Both the position numbers and the translations under genes were made by a program. A DNA stretch of 14,003 bases from Terrimonas_B sp041743125 (GTDB lineage Bacteria > Bacteroidota > Bacteroidia > Chitinophagales > Chitinophagaceae): assembly GCA_041743125.1 (NCBI GenBank), contig JBGTNK010000087.1:1-14003 (forward strand). The letters are read 5' to 3'. The notes beneath the pieces are model-generated. The model saw only the letters and a program-made list of their open reading frames with translations, was not told the origin of the DNA and ran no database searches. This document shows positions 1-6,204 of this stretch, in pieces; within the stretch, counting starts at the first letter, position 1, and the number at the start of each line of letters is the position of its first letter.

Positions 1-64
1 CATCCAACTACTGTTAAAACCTGCCAACTACTCTCCGGCACTGGTATAGGGTATTTCAGCCAAC

Positions 65-72
65 TATTTTTG
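65..72 (+). promoter_or_regulatory. Bacteroidota-type -7 box upstream of the first small secreted protein
   Basis: TATTTTTG matches the Bacteroidota -7 consensus TAnnTTTG exactly. It ends 45 nt before the ATG at 118, the same distance (44-45 nt) as in front of the genes at 4459 and 5597. At the -33 position (42-45, 19 nt upstream) only a weak TGGT is present. The box overlaps the upstream in-frame TTG/ATG codons at 70 and 73, which argues that these are not the translation start. This is a pattern match only. Confidence 0.45.
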
Positions 73-117
73 ATGAAACAATCAAACAAAATATTATTAA
101 CGGTAAAAACTAACACA

Positions 118-615
118 ATGAAAAAACAATTAATTTCTTACTTCTGCGGCGGATTAGTTTCCTTACTATCCATCAACAGTTCTTTCGCCCAGAACGAAAA
201 ACTTAAAGAGTTGCCACCAATTACCATTAGTGCATCATCCTCCAATGTCAGCGCCAAAGTAAACAAATCTTTTAGCCAGTATTTTAAAGAAGCTACGCAT
301 CTGCGGTGGTATCAGCTTGAAAAAAATTTTCTTGTAAAATTTATCATGAACGACCAGGAGAACAGAGCATTATTCACCAGGGGCGGGCAGCTTGTTTACC
401 ACCTCAGTTATGGAACCGAAGCATACCTGCCTGCCGACCTGAGAAAACTGATCAAAAGCACTTATTTTGATCAAAGTATTACAAAGGTTCTTAAAGTGAA
501 CCAGGATAAAAGAAATATCTGGGTTGTCAGCATGGAAGACGAAAAGGAATATGTTATGGCAAGAGTAGAGGATAATGAACTGGAAGAAACTCACCGTATG
601 TTAAAAACAAAATGA
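118..615 (+). CDS. Small secreted protein, PepSY-like fold suspected (paralog 1)
   Basis: This is a 165-residue protein with a clear Sec signal peptide: MKK, a hydrophobic stretch, then cleavage probably after SFA-Q near residue 24. The mature part has a short ELPPITISAS segment and then a roughly 115-residue domain. That domain has the pattern helix (VNKSFSQYF), W-rich strand (RWYQL), strand (FLVKFI), an ALFTRGGQLVYH hairpin, a helix beginning LPADLRKLI and closing strands. This resembles the PepSY-like/BLIP-like periplasmic proteins of Bacteroidota, but that is inference and the function is unknown. The start at 118 is chosen because the signal peptide begins there, the paralog starts at the same place, and the upstream in-frame codons overlap the promoter. 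It is followed by a strong terminator and so is probably monocistronic. It is about 71% identical (117 of 165, ungapped by hand) to the protein at 4459-4956. Confidence 0.85.
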   Translation: MKKQLISYFCGGLVSLLSINSSFAQNEKLKELPPITISASSSNVSAKVNKSFSQYFKEATHLRWYQLEKNFLVKFIMNDQENRALFTRGGQLVYHLSYGTEAYLPADLRKLIKSTYFDQSITKVLKVNQDKRNIWVVSMEDEKEYVMARVEDNELEETHRMLKTK

Positions 616-648
616 GCTGTTCTTAATTGAATAAGCATTCGTTTTCCG

Positions 649-675
649 GCCTCCCTTTCCAGGGAGGCTTTTTAA
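649..675 (+). terminator. Rho-independent terminator of paralog 1
   Basis: A perfect 8-bp stem GCCTCCCT / AGGGAGGC with a TTCC loop is followed directly by a T run. It lies 33 nt after the stop codon at 613-615. The terminator after paralog 2 has the same stem apart from one compensated base pair, and the same loop. Confidence 0.88.
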
Positions 676-697
676 TTTTTATAAGATCTTGTTGTTA

Positions 698-712
698 CTG
701 CAAAGTTTGCAG
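698..712. repeat. 15-bp inverted repeat upstream of the GH3 gene
   Basis: CTGCAAA-G-TTTGCAG is a perfect 7+1+7 inverted repeat between the terminator of paralog 1 and the GH3 gene. It could be an operator half-site pair or chance. The rest of 676-916 shows no convincing promoter: the nearest TAnnTTT-like match (800-807) has no -33 partner. The in-frame codons between 812 and 916 look non-secretory and are treated as leader sequence. Confidence 0.25.
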
Positions 713-916
713 AAAGAGACGCAGGCTCAATAAAAAAATGGAACTTTGGATATAAAAGATTAAATCAGCGCTCAGCAAAAAAGAGTTATGAAACCAAAAT
801 AATTTTCTTCATTGCTTAACAACATCAGTATGAGTTGGAATTCAGATCTTGAAATTGCAGCCAACCTAATCGTACAAATGGCCGCCAAAATGTCAACAGG
901 CCTGTGCAAACCCGCG

Positions 917-3265
917 ATGAAACTAATAGTCAGTTGCTTTGTTTTTTTTGTTTTTCTGATACTTCCATCTAAAATGCCAGCACAGAACCCGGTCGAAAAA
1001 ATTGACAGTGCCATTGTTTATGTTGACAATAAAGGTTTTCAAATACTGGGATATTCTGCGGCATCAGGCGTTCAGATCATTAAAGATGGCGACTTCGAAT
1101 TTAAAGACCTGAATAAAAATAGGAAACTGGATATATATGAAGACTGGCGATCGCCTTTTGATGTTCGTGCCAAAGACCTGGCATCCAAAATGTCGGTAGA
1201 ACAGATATCCGGATTAATGTTGTATAGCAGGCATCAGTCCATACCCACTGTTAGCCAGGGAATTTATACGGGAACCTATAATGGAAAACCTTTTGATCAA
1301 AGCGGAGCAAGGGAATCTGATCTCAGCGACCAGCAAAAAGAATTTCTTACCAGGGATAATCTCCGGCATGTTTTAATTACTTCGGTGCAAGACCAGGAAA
1401 CCGCTGTGGCATGGAACAATAACGTGCAGGCGTTTGCCGAAGGAACCGGACTCGGCATTCCGGTCAACAATAGTTCAGATCCCAGGCATGGCACAGTGGC
1501 CCGAGCTGAATACAATGCCGGAGCCGGCGGCATTATTTCTATGTGGCCCGGTTCACTTGGGCTGGCTGCTTCTTTTGACCCTGATATTGTTCAAAAATTC
1601 GGGAAAATTACCGCTATCGAATACAGGGGACTGGGGATAATTACGGCGCTTTCGCCACAAGTTGATTTGGCTACCGATCCGCGATGGAACCGTGTAAGTG
1701 GCACATTTGGCGAAAGCCCAAAACTGGCCGCCGATATGGCGCAAGCTTATATTGACGGGCTTCAAACTTCTGTCAGCACAAAAGAAATAGGCGGCGGATG
1801 GGGGTATTTCAGTGTAAATGCAATGGTGAAACACTGGCCTGGCGGTGGCAGCAGCGAAGCCGGCAGAGATCCCCATTACGGTTTTGGAAAATATGCTGTG
1901 TACCCTGGCAATAACTTTTTACAGCACTTTATCCCTTTTACGGAAGGGGCATTTAAGCTAAAAGGCAAAACCAAAATGGTTTCTGCCCTGATGCCCAGTT
2001 ACGCAATAGCTTACCATCCTGGTATAAAGAACGATGAAAAAACGGGCAACAATTTTAATCCTTACATGGTAACCGAACTGCTGCGAAAAAAATATAAATA
2101 CGAGGGAGTAATTTGTACTGAATGGAATATTACCGCCGACGAAACATCTGTGCATCTGTTTACAACCGGAAAGCCCTGGGGCGTTGAAAATCTATCCGTC
2201 GCCCAACGACACTATAAAGCATTGATGGCTGGTGTGGATCAGTTTGGCGGCAACAACGATGCGGCCCCGTTGATAGAAGCTTATTATATGGGTGTAAAAG
2301 AGCACGGTGAAAAATTTATGCGGGATAGATTTGAGCAGTCCGCGGTACGTTTATTATTAAATATTTTTCGCACCGGCTTATTTGAAAATCCTTATCTCGA
2401 TTCTGTTCACTCAAAATCAATTGTCGGAGATCAGGGATTTATGAGGGAAGGATATAAGGCACAACTGAAATCAATAGTGATGTTAAAAAACAAAGCGGCA
2501 GTCCTGCCCTTGCCAAAAAAAACAGCTGACGAGGCTGGGGGCAAAAAAGTGTATATCCCAAAAAGATACCGACCTGCTGGAACAGATTTTCAGGGCATTC
2601 CCACTGCGGAGCTGAATGACTATCCTGTCAGCATGCCCATTGTAAATAAATATTTCACAGTTACCGACAATCCCGATGAAGCGGATTATGCATTGATTTT
2701 TATTGAAAGCCCCAATACTGGAAACGGGTACCGCGTCGAAGATGTAAAAACCGGCGGAAATGGTTATGTTCCCATCAGCCTGCAATACGGCGAATATACA
2801 GCTACTGATGCCCGTGATTCCAGTATAGCAGGCGGTGATAAATTTGAAGCCTTCACCAACAGAGCCTATAAAGGCAAGTCTGTAAAAGCTATCAATATCA
2901 CCGACCTTGCCATGGTAACAGAAACATACACAAGAATGAAAGGCAAGCCCGTGATTGTGTCTGTAAACATGAACAACCCGATGGTGTTTTCTGAATTTGA
3001 AATAGAAGCGGATGCAATACTTGTCAGCTTTGGTGTACAGGATCAGGCTATACTCGATATCCTTACCGGCCAGGCAGAGCCCACCGGCTTATTGCCAATG
3101 CAAATGCCCGCCAATATGAATACAGTGGAAACTCAAAAGGAAGATGTTTCCTTTGACATGGAATGCTATAAAGATTCGCTGGGCAATGTGTACGATTTTG
3201 GATTTGGGCTCAACTGGAAAGGTGTGATAAATGATGCCAGAACGAAGAAGTATAAAAAGAAATAA
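917..3265 (+). CDS. Glycoside hydrolase family 3, beta-glucosidase-like, exported
   Basis: The 782-residue exported enzyme would cleave terminal beta-linked sugars (GH3 family); the exact substrate cannot be read from sequence. The open frame reaches back to 812, but 917 is chosen because a signal peptide starts there (MKLIVSCF, then FFVFLIL, cleavage near PAQ). The N-terminal barrel shows the family motifs NNSSDPRHGT, DLATDPRW followed by GTFGES (about 262-267), and KHWPGGG (K305, H306). The second domain starts near LKSIVMLKNKAAVLPLP and ends with the typical GNVYDFGFGLNWKGVI. The length is normal for the exported Bacteroidota branch. Oddities: the nucleophile motif, normally (C/S)TDW, reads CTEW, putting Glu402 where Asp is expected, and GTFGED reads GTFGES. 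The rest of the motif context (GKPWGVE, GVDQFGGNND) is intact, so the fold is surely kept while activity is uncertain. A LytTR relic starts 8 nt after the stop. Confidence 0.93.
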   Translation: MKLIVSCFVFFVFLILPSKMPAQNPVEKIDSAIVYVDNKGFQILGYSAASGVQIIKDGDFEFKDLNKNRKLDIYEDWRSPFDVRAKDLASKMSVEQISGLMLYSRHQSIPTVSQGIYTGTYNGKPFDQSGARESDLSDQQKEFLTRDNLRHVLITSVQDQETAVAWNNNVQAFAEGTGLGIPVNNSSDPRHGTVARAEYNAGAGGIISMWPGSLGLAASFDPDIVQKFGKITAIEYRGLGIITALSPQVDLATDPRWNRVSGTFGESPKLAADMAQAYIDGLQTSVSTKEIGGGWGYFSVNAMVKHWPGGGSSEAGRDPHYGFGKYAVYPGNNFLQHFIPFTEGAFKLKGKTKMVSALMPSYAIAYHPGIKNDEKTGNNFNPYMVTELLRKKYKYEGVICTEWNITADETSVHLFTTGKPWGVENLSVAQRHYKALMAGVDQFGGNNDAAPLIEAYYMGVKEHGEKFMRDRFEQSAVRLLLNIFRTGLFENPYLDSVHSKSIVGDQGFMREGYKAQLKSIVMLKNKAAVLPLPKKTADEAGGKKVYIPKRYRPAGTDFQGIPTAELNDYPVSMPIVNKYFTVTDNPDEADYALIFIESPNTGNGYRVEDVKTGGNGYVPISLQYGEYTATDARDSSIAGGDKFEAFTNRAYKGKSVKAINITDLAMVTETYTRMKGKPVIVSVNMNNPMVFSEFEIEADAILVSFGVQDQAILDILTGQAEPTGLLPMQMPANMNTVETQKEDVSFDMECYKDSLGNVYDFGFGLNWKGVINDARTKKYKKK

Positions 3266-3273
3266 AAATGTAA

Positions 3274-3558
3274 CAAAGCAGTATTCTCTTTTGCTTAGAA
3301 CAATTCCAAATGCTGCTTAAAAAAATCCGGGGAAAGAGTAATCTATTCACAGAAATAGCCGTTCCTGCATCCGAGGGATATGAAATGGTCCCGGCCGACC
3401 AGCTAAAACAATCTGAAGCCAATGATAACTACACCTACCTCATTCTAAAAAGCAAACATAATATCGTAGCCTGCCGCACATTAAAAGAAATAGAAGAACA
3501 ATTGAAGGATTTTTTATTTTTCGTCAGGGTGTACTATTCTTAACTGGTTAACCTGAAC
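3274..3558 (+). pseudogene. Truncated LytTR response-regulator relic 1
   Basis: An open stretch from 3274 (an ATG-started piece of 77 codons from 3310 to 3543) encodes the linker and first two thirds of a LytTR DNA-binding domain. It lines up with the intact regulator at 9906-10658: EIAVPASEGYEMV against RIALPTMEGLLMV, ANDNYTYLILKSKHNIVACRTLKEIEEQL against the matching DGNYT...SRTLKDIEEML segment, then FFVRVYYS against FLRVHHS. Homology continues past the stop: the codons at 3544-3558 read LVNLN where the intact gene has IVNLN, and a second stop follows at 3559. The receiver domain is missing because the GH3 gene ends just upstream, and the C-terminal KYIKGEGGY segment is absent. A short expressed protein from the ATG at 3310 cannot be excluded, but it would lack half the DNA-binding fold. 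Confidence 0.78.
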
Positions 3559-3559
3559 T

Positions 3560-3586
3560 AGCTATCATTATTGATAGCTTATTTTT
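3560..3586 (+). terminator. Rho-independent terminator after LytTR relic 1
   Basis: A perfect 8-bp stem AGCTATCA / TGATAGCT with a TTAT loop is followed by TATTTTT. It lies directly behind the second stop of the relic and probably ends transcription coming from the GH3 gene. Confidence 0.75.
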
Positions 3587-3617
3587 CCAAATTTCTTTTC
3601 TAAATAAGGCAAATTAA

Positions 3618-3872
3618 AAGTTTGTTTCTCCGCCGGTATCTTATTCCGACAAATTACAGCTAAAATCCGTTGATTACTCCCTGGCCCAGGTATCGGCTTT
3701 ACCAGCCGACTACAGTATCATTTTGTTGACCACATACATGATAACCTGTATTGGTTCACAGTCCTATTCTTCATTTGGCGATTATGTTAATGAAGCAGCC
3801 TGGTCCAGGGTGCTGGCAGCAATGCATTATAAGCCCACCGCCGGTGTAAGTATTACAATTGGAAAAAAGTAG
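3618..3872 (+). pseudogene. Probable relic of a PAP2 / vanadium-haloperoxidase C-terminus
   Basis: An 84-codon open frame without any plausible start codon ends at a TAG. Its last third reads QSYSSFGDYVNEAAWSR, then VLAAMHY. This fits the third PAP2/vanadium-haloperoxidase motif SR-x5-H-x3-D, including the EAA-x-SR lead-in typical of the haloperoxidase branch, except that the final Asp is Thr. The first two motifs (Lys/Arg-rich motif 1 and PSGH) are absent. The earlier part (VDYSLAQVSAL) could be the degenerate helix with the family's alanine-rich pattern. The missing start, missing motifs and neighbouring relics suggest decay. Family assignment rests on one short motif and is tentative. Confidence 0.4.
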
Positions 3873-3927
3873 AGCGATTAGTAAATAATATGAAATTTAA
3901 AAGATAAGCGGATCCGTCTTATAAACG

Positions 3928-3955
3928 GGAGGTTATCATTTAAATGATAACCTCC
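3928..3955. repeat. Perfect 28-bp palindrome
   Basis: Two 14-bp arms, GGAGGTTATCATTT and AAATGATAACCTCC, abut without a spacer. As RNA it would form a hairpin of about 12 bp with a TTAA loop. Only a short, broken T run follows, so it is at best a weak bidirectional terminator. It could also be a protein-binding palindrome. It is not flanked by any transposase gene. Confidence 0.6.
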
Positions 3956-4383
3956 TTAATGTATAAAAACATTTATACCGCCCCATTGCTGATGAAAAAA
4001 AAGTTCAATCACTAATTCATAATAGATGTGGAAGTATTGAATTATCAAATGTGTTTGCCATTCATCCTTCGCCCTCTTGTTTTAACATTTTAAATAATAA
4101 AGGTTGTTTAGAACAACAAATAATGATTCAAAGTACAATACCATAGTTTCAGTTTCTGTTTAGGTTACTTCAGCTGTTTTTATGATTTTGAAAATATGAA
4201 TTGGTGCAACAAACTTGTTTACCAGAAATAGATAATCGCTTGGGTTTATTTTTTTATACCAATAGATTTACTACAGATTTAATTTTCTAACCAAAATAAA
4301 TAAGAGTTTTTTCCTAAAATTGTTTCCCCCTGTTCAAATATTCCGACCAATCACTACTGCCAGCCGTTTACCGCTCAAAACCA
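3956..4383. other. Intergenic stretch with no recognisable gene
   Basis: This AT-rich stretch has stop codons in all frames and no start-plus-frame of useful length, between the palindrome and the promoter of paralog 2. The only pattern noted is CCAATCACTACTG at 4347-4359, about 48 nt before the -7 box. It resembles CCAACTACTG at 4-13 upstream of paralog 1 (with a 3-base insertion) and may be part of a shared regulatory region. Confidence 0.5.
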
Positions 4384-4414
4384 TTTGAATCTTGTAATTA
4401 AAAAAATAGTTTTT
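4384..4414 (+). promoter_or_regulatory. Promoter of the second small secreted protein
   Basis: TTTG (4384-4387), a 19-nt spacer and TAGTTTTT (4407-4414) match the Bacteroidota -33/-7 arrangement closely; only the last base of the -7 box differs. The ATG at 4459 follows after 44 nt. This is the best promoter match in the window. Confidence 0.6.
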
Positions 4415-4458
4415 ACGAAAAGCGAACAAAATATTATAAACCTTCTAAACCTAAAACA

Positions 4459-4956
4459 ATGAAAAAACAATTTATTTCCTTTATCTGCGCCGGCATAGTA
4501 TCTATGTTAACCAGCAACCTTTCTTTCGCACAGGATGAAAGTTTTAAAGAATTGCCTCCTATAACCATTAGTGCTTCCACGTCCAATGTCAGCGCCAAAG
4601 TAAACAAATCTTTTAACCAGTATTTTAAAGGGGCTTCCTATCAGCGCTGGTATCAGCTTGATAAAAATTTCCTGGTAAAATTTATCCAGAATGAACAGGA
4701 AAACAGGGCCTTGTTTACAAAAAACGGTTCCCTGATTTACCATATCAGTTATGGCACTGAAAAGCATCTGCCTTCTAATGTAAGAAGTCTTGTAAAAAGC
4801 AATTACTATGACCAGAACATAACGAGGGTTTTAAAAGTAAACCAGGACAGAAGAAATATCTGGGTGATCAGTATGGAAGACGCCAAAGATATTGTGATGG
4901 TAAGAGTAGAGGATATGGAACTGGAAGAAACTCAGAGGATGCATAAATCAAATTAA
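4459..4956 (+). CDS. Small secreted protein, PepSY-like fold suspected (paralog 2)
   Basis: The 165-residue protein has the same design as the one at 118-615: a Sec signal peptide (MKKQFISF..., cleavage near SFA-Q) and then one domain of about 115 residues. The most conserved blocks are KELPPITISAS, SNVSAKVNKSF, RWYQL, KNFLVKFI, QENRALFT, VLKVNQD and RVED-x-ELEET; the signal peptide and surface loops vary. No gaps are needed to align the two, and the start codons and both flanks match. That points to duplication of a whole transcription unit rather than a fused domain. No catalytic motif is visible. A role as a periplasmic binding or inhibitor-type protein is possible but unsupported. It is probably transcribed alone, with its own promoter and terminator. 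Confidence 0.88.
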   Translation: MKKQFISFICAGIVSMLTSNLSFAQDESFKELPPITISASTSNVSAKVNKSFNQYFKGASYQRWYQLDKNFLVKFIQNEQENRALFTKNGSLIYHISYGTEKHLPSNVRSLVKSNYYDQNITRVLKVNQDRRNIWVISMEDAKDIVMVRVEDMELEETQRMHKSN

Positions 4957-4988
4957 AAATCGTTTGGCAAGCATTCGCAGAATAACCG

Positions 4989-5015
4989 GCCTCCCATTCC
5001 TGGGAGGCTTCTTTT
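4989..5015 (+). terminator. Rho-independent terminator of paralog 2
   Basis: The stem GCCTCCCA / TGGGAGGC with a TTCC loop is followed by TTCTTTTT, 32 nt after the stop. Compared with the terminator of paralog 1, the innermost pair changed from T-A to A-T, a compensated change that keeps the hairpin. AAGCATTCG upstream of the stem is also shared. Confidence 0.88.
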
Positions 5016-5115
5016 TATAAATAAATCTTCGCCAGTACTGCCCCTGCCAGTTTGACCCCAATTAATAACCAGCTGCTCTTTGAGCGAGTAAAGTATCAGG
5101 TTACTCACCGAAAAA

Positions 5116-5370
5116 CTTCATTACTATGCCATACCTTCCATAGAGTTTATCTTTCAAAATGAATTTGGCGATTAAGATTTTAATTGGAAAGCCAAAGTTT
5201 CAATTTACTCATCCCCTCTCACTTAGAATGAGTAAACAAATACATCAAAGGCCGAGGGTGGTTACCGTATAATGACCAACGGCTACTTTGGCGTTTCCTG
5301 CAACAAAAAAGAAATAATGTTGAATAAGCCACGCCTAACAGAATCTAATACCGCTTATAACAGTAAATAA
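5116..5370 (+). pseudogene. Degenerate LytTR response-regulator relic 2
   Basis: No intact frame exists, but LytTR pieces are readable in order. In one frame there is YYAIPSIEFIF (5122-5154, compare RIALPTMEG), a stop at 5173, DFNWKAKV (compare EDYSFLRV), and stops at 5224 and 5233. VNKYIK (5232-5249) lies one frame off, matching INKYIKG of the intact regulator at 9906-10658. Then AEGGYRIMTNG (5251-5283) and NKKEIML (5302-5322) correspond to GEGGYLIMSDD and SRKEMLL, and the frame ends at 5368-5370. Roughly 35 residues in the middle (the DGNYT to SRTLK part) are missing. A stretch at 5030-5114 in the VNKYIK frame reads TPINNQLLFERVKYQVTHRK and may be the end of the receiver domain (compare KPIDREELQRAV), which would put the relic's left edge next to the terminator of paralog 2. 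The LytTR identity is good; the receiver part is tentative. Confidence 0.7.
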
Positions 5371-5543
5371 TCCAACCAGTTTTATTGCGGCATAAACCAT
5401 CAAAATCTTACACGTAGTCCGTTGGACTAATTAATCAATCAAGATGGTATAGCTCAATCTTCCAAATGCTCAATTACCCTGATCAATTATCAGTCTCTCT
5501 TGCTGTCCAATAAATCTGGCTGGTAACCGGCCTTATGCTGATA

Positions 5544-5551
5544 TAGGTTTG
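5544..5551 (+). promoter_or_regulatory. -7 box upstream of the lipoprotein gene
   Basis: TAGGTTTG is an exact TAnnTTTG match ending 45 nt before the ATG at 5597. A TGGT sits at the -33 position with a 19-nt spacer (5521-5524), as upstream of the gene at 118. The rest of 5371-5596 holds only a small hairpin (TAGTCC-GTT-GGACTA, 5415-5429). Confidence 0.45.
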
Positions 5552-5596
5552 ATACAGTATTCAATTTTAAAGCTTTCAAACTAAAAACTTACAATT

Positions 5597-6133
5597 ATGA
5601 AAAAAATTATGATCATGGCTATTTCAATTTTATTGCTGGCCGCATGTACGAAAGAATCGAGGTCTGAAAATAAGGATCAGACTAAGGAACTATCTGACAA
5701 GAATTCAAAAATTGCTTCAAAAGGAAAAAGGGTTACCAGGCCCATATCGAATTCGCTGCAAAGTGATCCTGATCCGAATCCAACAACAGCATGTGGTGGC
5801 GCCATTTTCTATGGCACTATGTCACATCTTGGCAAAGTTCATGGCAAAACCGTAAATAAAACCTGCACCTTTATAGACGCTAGTACTTTAGCCATTACAT
5901 CACACGATATAACCATCGCTGCCAATGGAGACGAATTATGGACTGAGGGATCCATTGTAGTCCACTTTCCTACCGACGGTTCTACTATCGCAACCATTAC
6001 AGGAGGCTCAACGATTGTTGGCGGTACCGGTAGATTTGCAGGTGCAACTGGATATTTTATCTATGAAAATATGGTCTATGACCTGGTAACAGGTCATGAG
6101 TCTCACACGAGTCACGGCGAAATTACTTATTGA
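5597..6133 (+). CDS. Lipoprotein with probable allene-oxide-cyclase-like barrel domain
   Basis: This 178-residue protein has a type II signal peptide: MKKIM, a hydrophobic core and the lipobox LLAAC with acylated Cys17, so it should be anchored in the inner or outer membrane. Residues 18-65 are a polar, charged, probably unstructured linker (KESRSENKDQTK, then DPDPNPTT). Residues 66-178 are strand-rich with many Gly and Thr. They contain GGTGRFAGATG (142-152), the turn typical of small beta-barrel families such as allene-oxide-cyclase-like and DUF3224-type proteins. Cys66 and Cys90 could form a disulfide. No catalytic residues are evident. A protein of this type may bind a small hydrophobic ligand, but that is inference. 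The start is fixed by the signal peptide and by the promoter spacing. It is probably monocistronic. Confidence 0.85.
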   Translation: MKKIMIMAISILLLAACTKESRSENKDQTKELSDKNSKIASKGKRVTRPISNSLQSDPDPNPTTACGGAIFYGTMSHLGKVHGKTVNKTCTFIDASTLAITSHDITIAANGDELWTEGSIVVHFPTDGSTIATITGGSTIVGGTGRFAGATGYFIYENMVYDLVTGHESHTSHGEITY

Positions 6134-6151
6134 TTCCTTTTCTTCTCCGAT

Positions 6152-6204
6152 GAGTCTCCTCCGGTAGTTTTTTTTAAGCAATATAAAATTCTACGGAGGA
6201 ACTC
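6152..6204 (+). repeat. Imperfect long hairpin downstream of the lipoprotein gene
   Basis: Arms at 6152-6167 (GAGTCTCCTCCGGTAG) and 6191-6204 (CTACGGAGGAACTC) pair over 14 bp with two single-base bulges. A run of eight T (6168-6175) lies inside the loop directly after the first arm. It sits 18 nt after the stop codon, so it may act as a terminator or 3'-end stabiliser of the lipoprotein mRNA, but it does not have the classic stem-then-T form. Confidence 0.4.

Noticed and set aside
70..117. Upstream start (TTG 70 or ATG 73) for the first small protein
   Set aside because: It adds a non-secretory prefix in front of a good signal peptide, overlaps the -7 box, and is absent in the paralog.
812..916. 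Upstream start for the GH3 protein
   Set aside because: The 35 extra residues are not signal-like and would bury the signal peptide that starts at 917.
3274..5370. The two LytTR relics as one gene split by the paralog cassette
   Set aside because: Both contain the same N-terminal segment of the domain (AVPASEG and AIPSIE), so they overlap instead of joining end to end.
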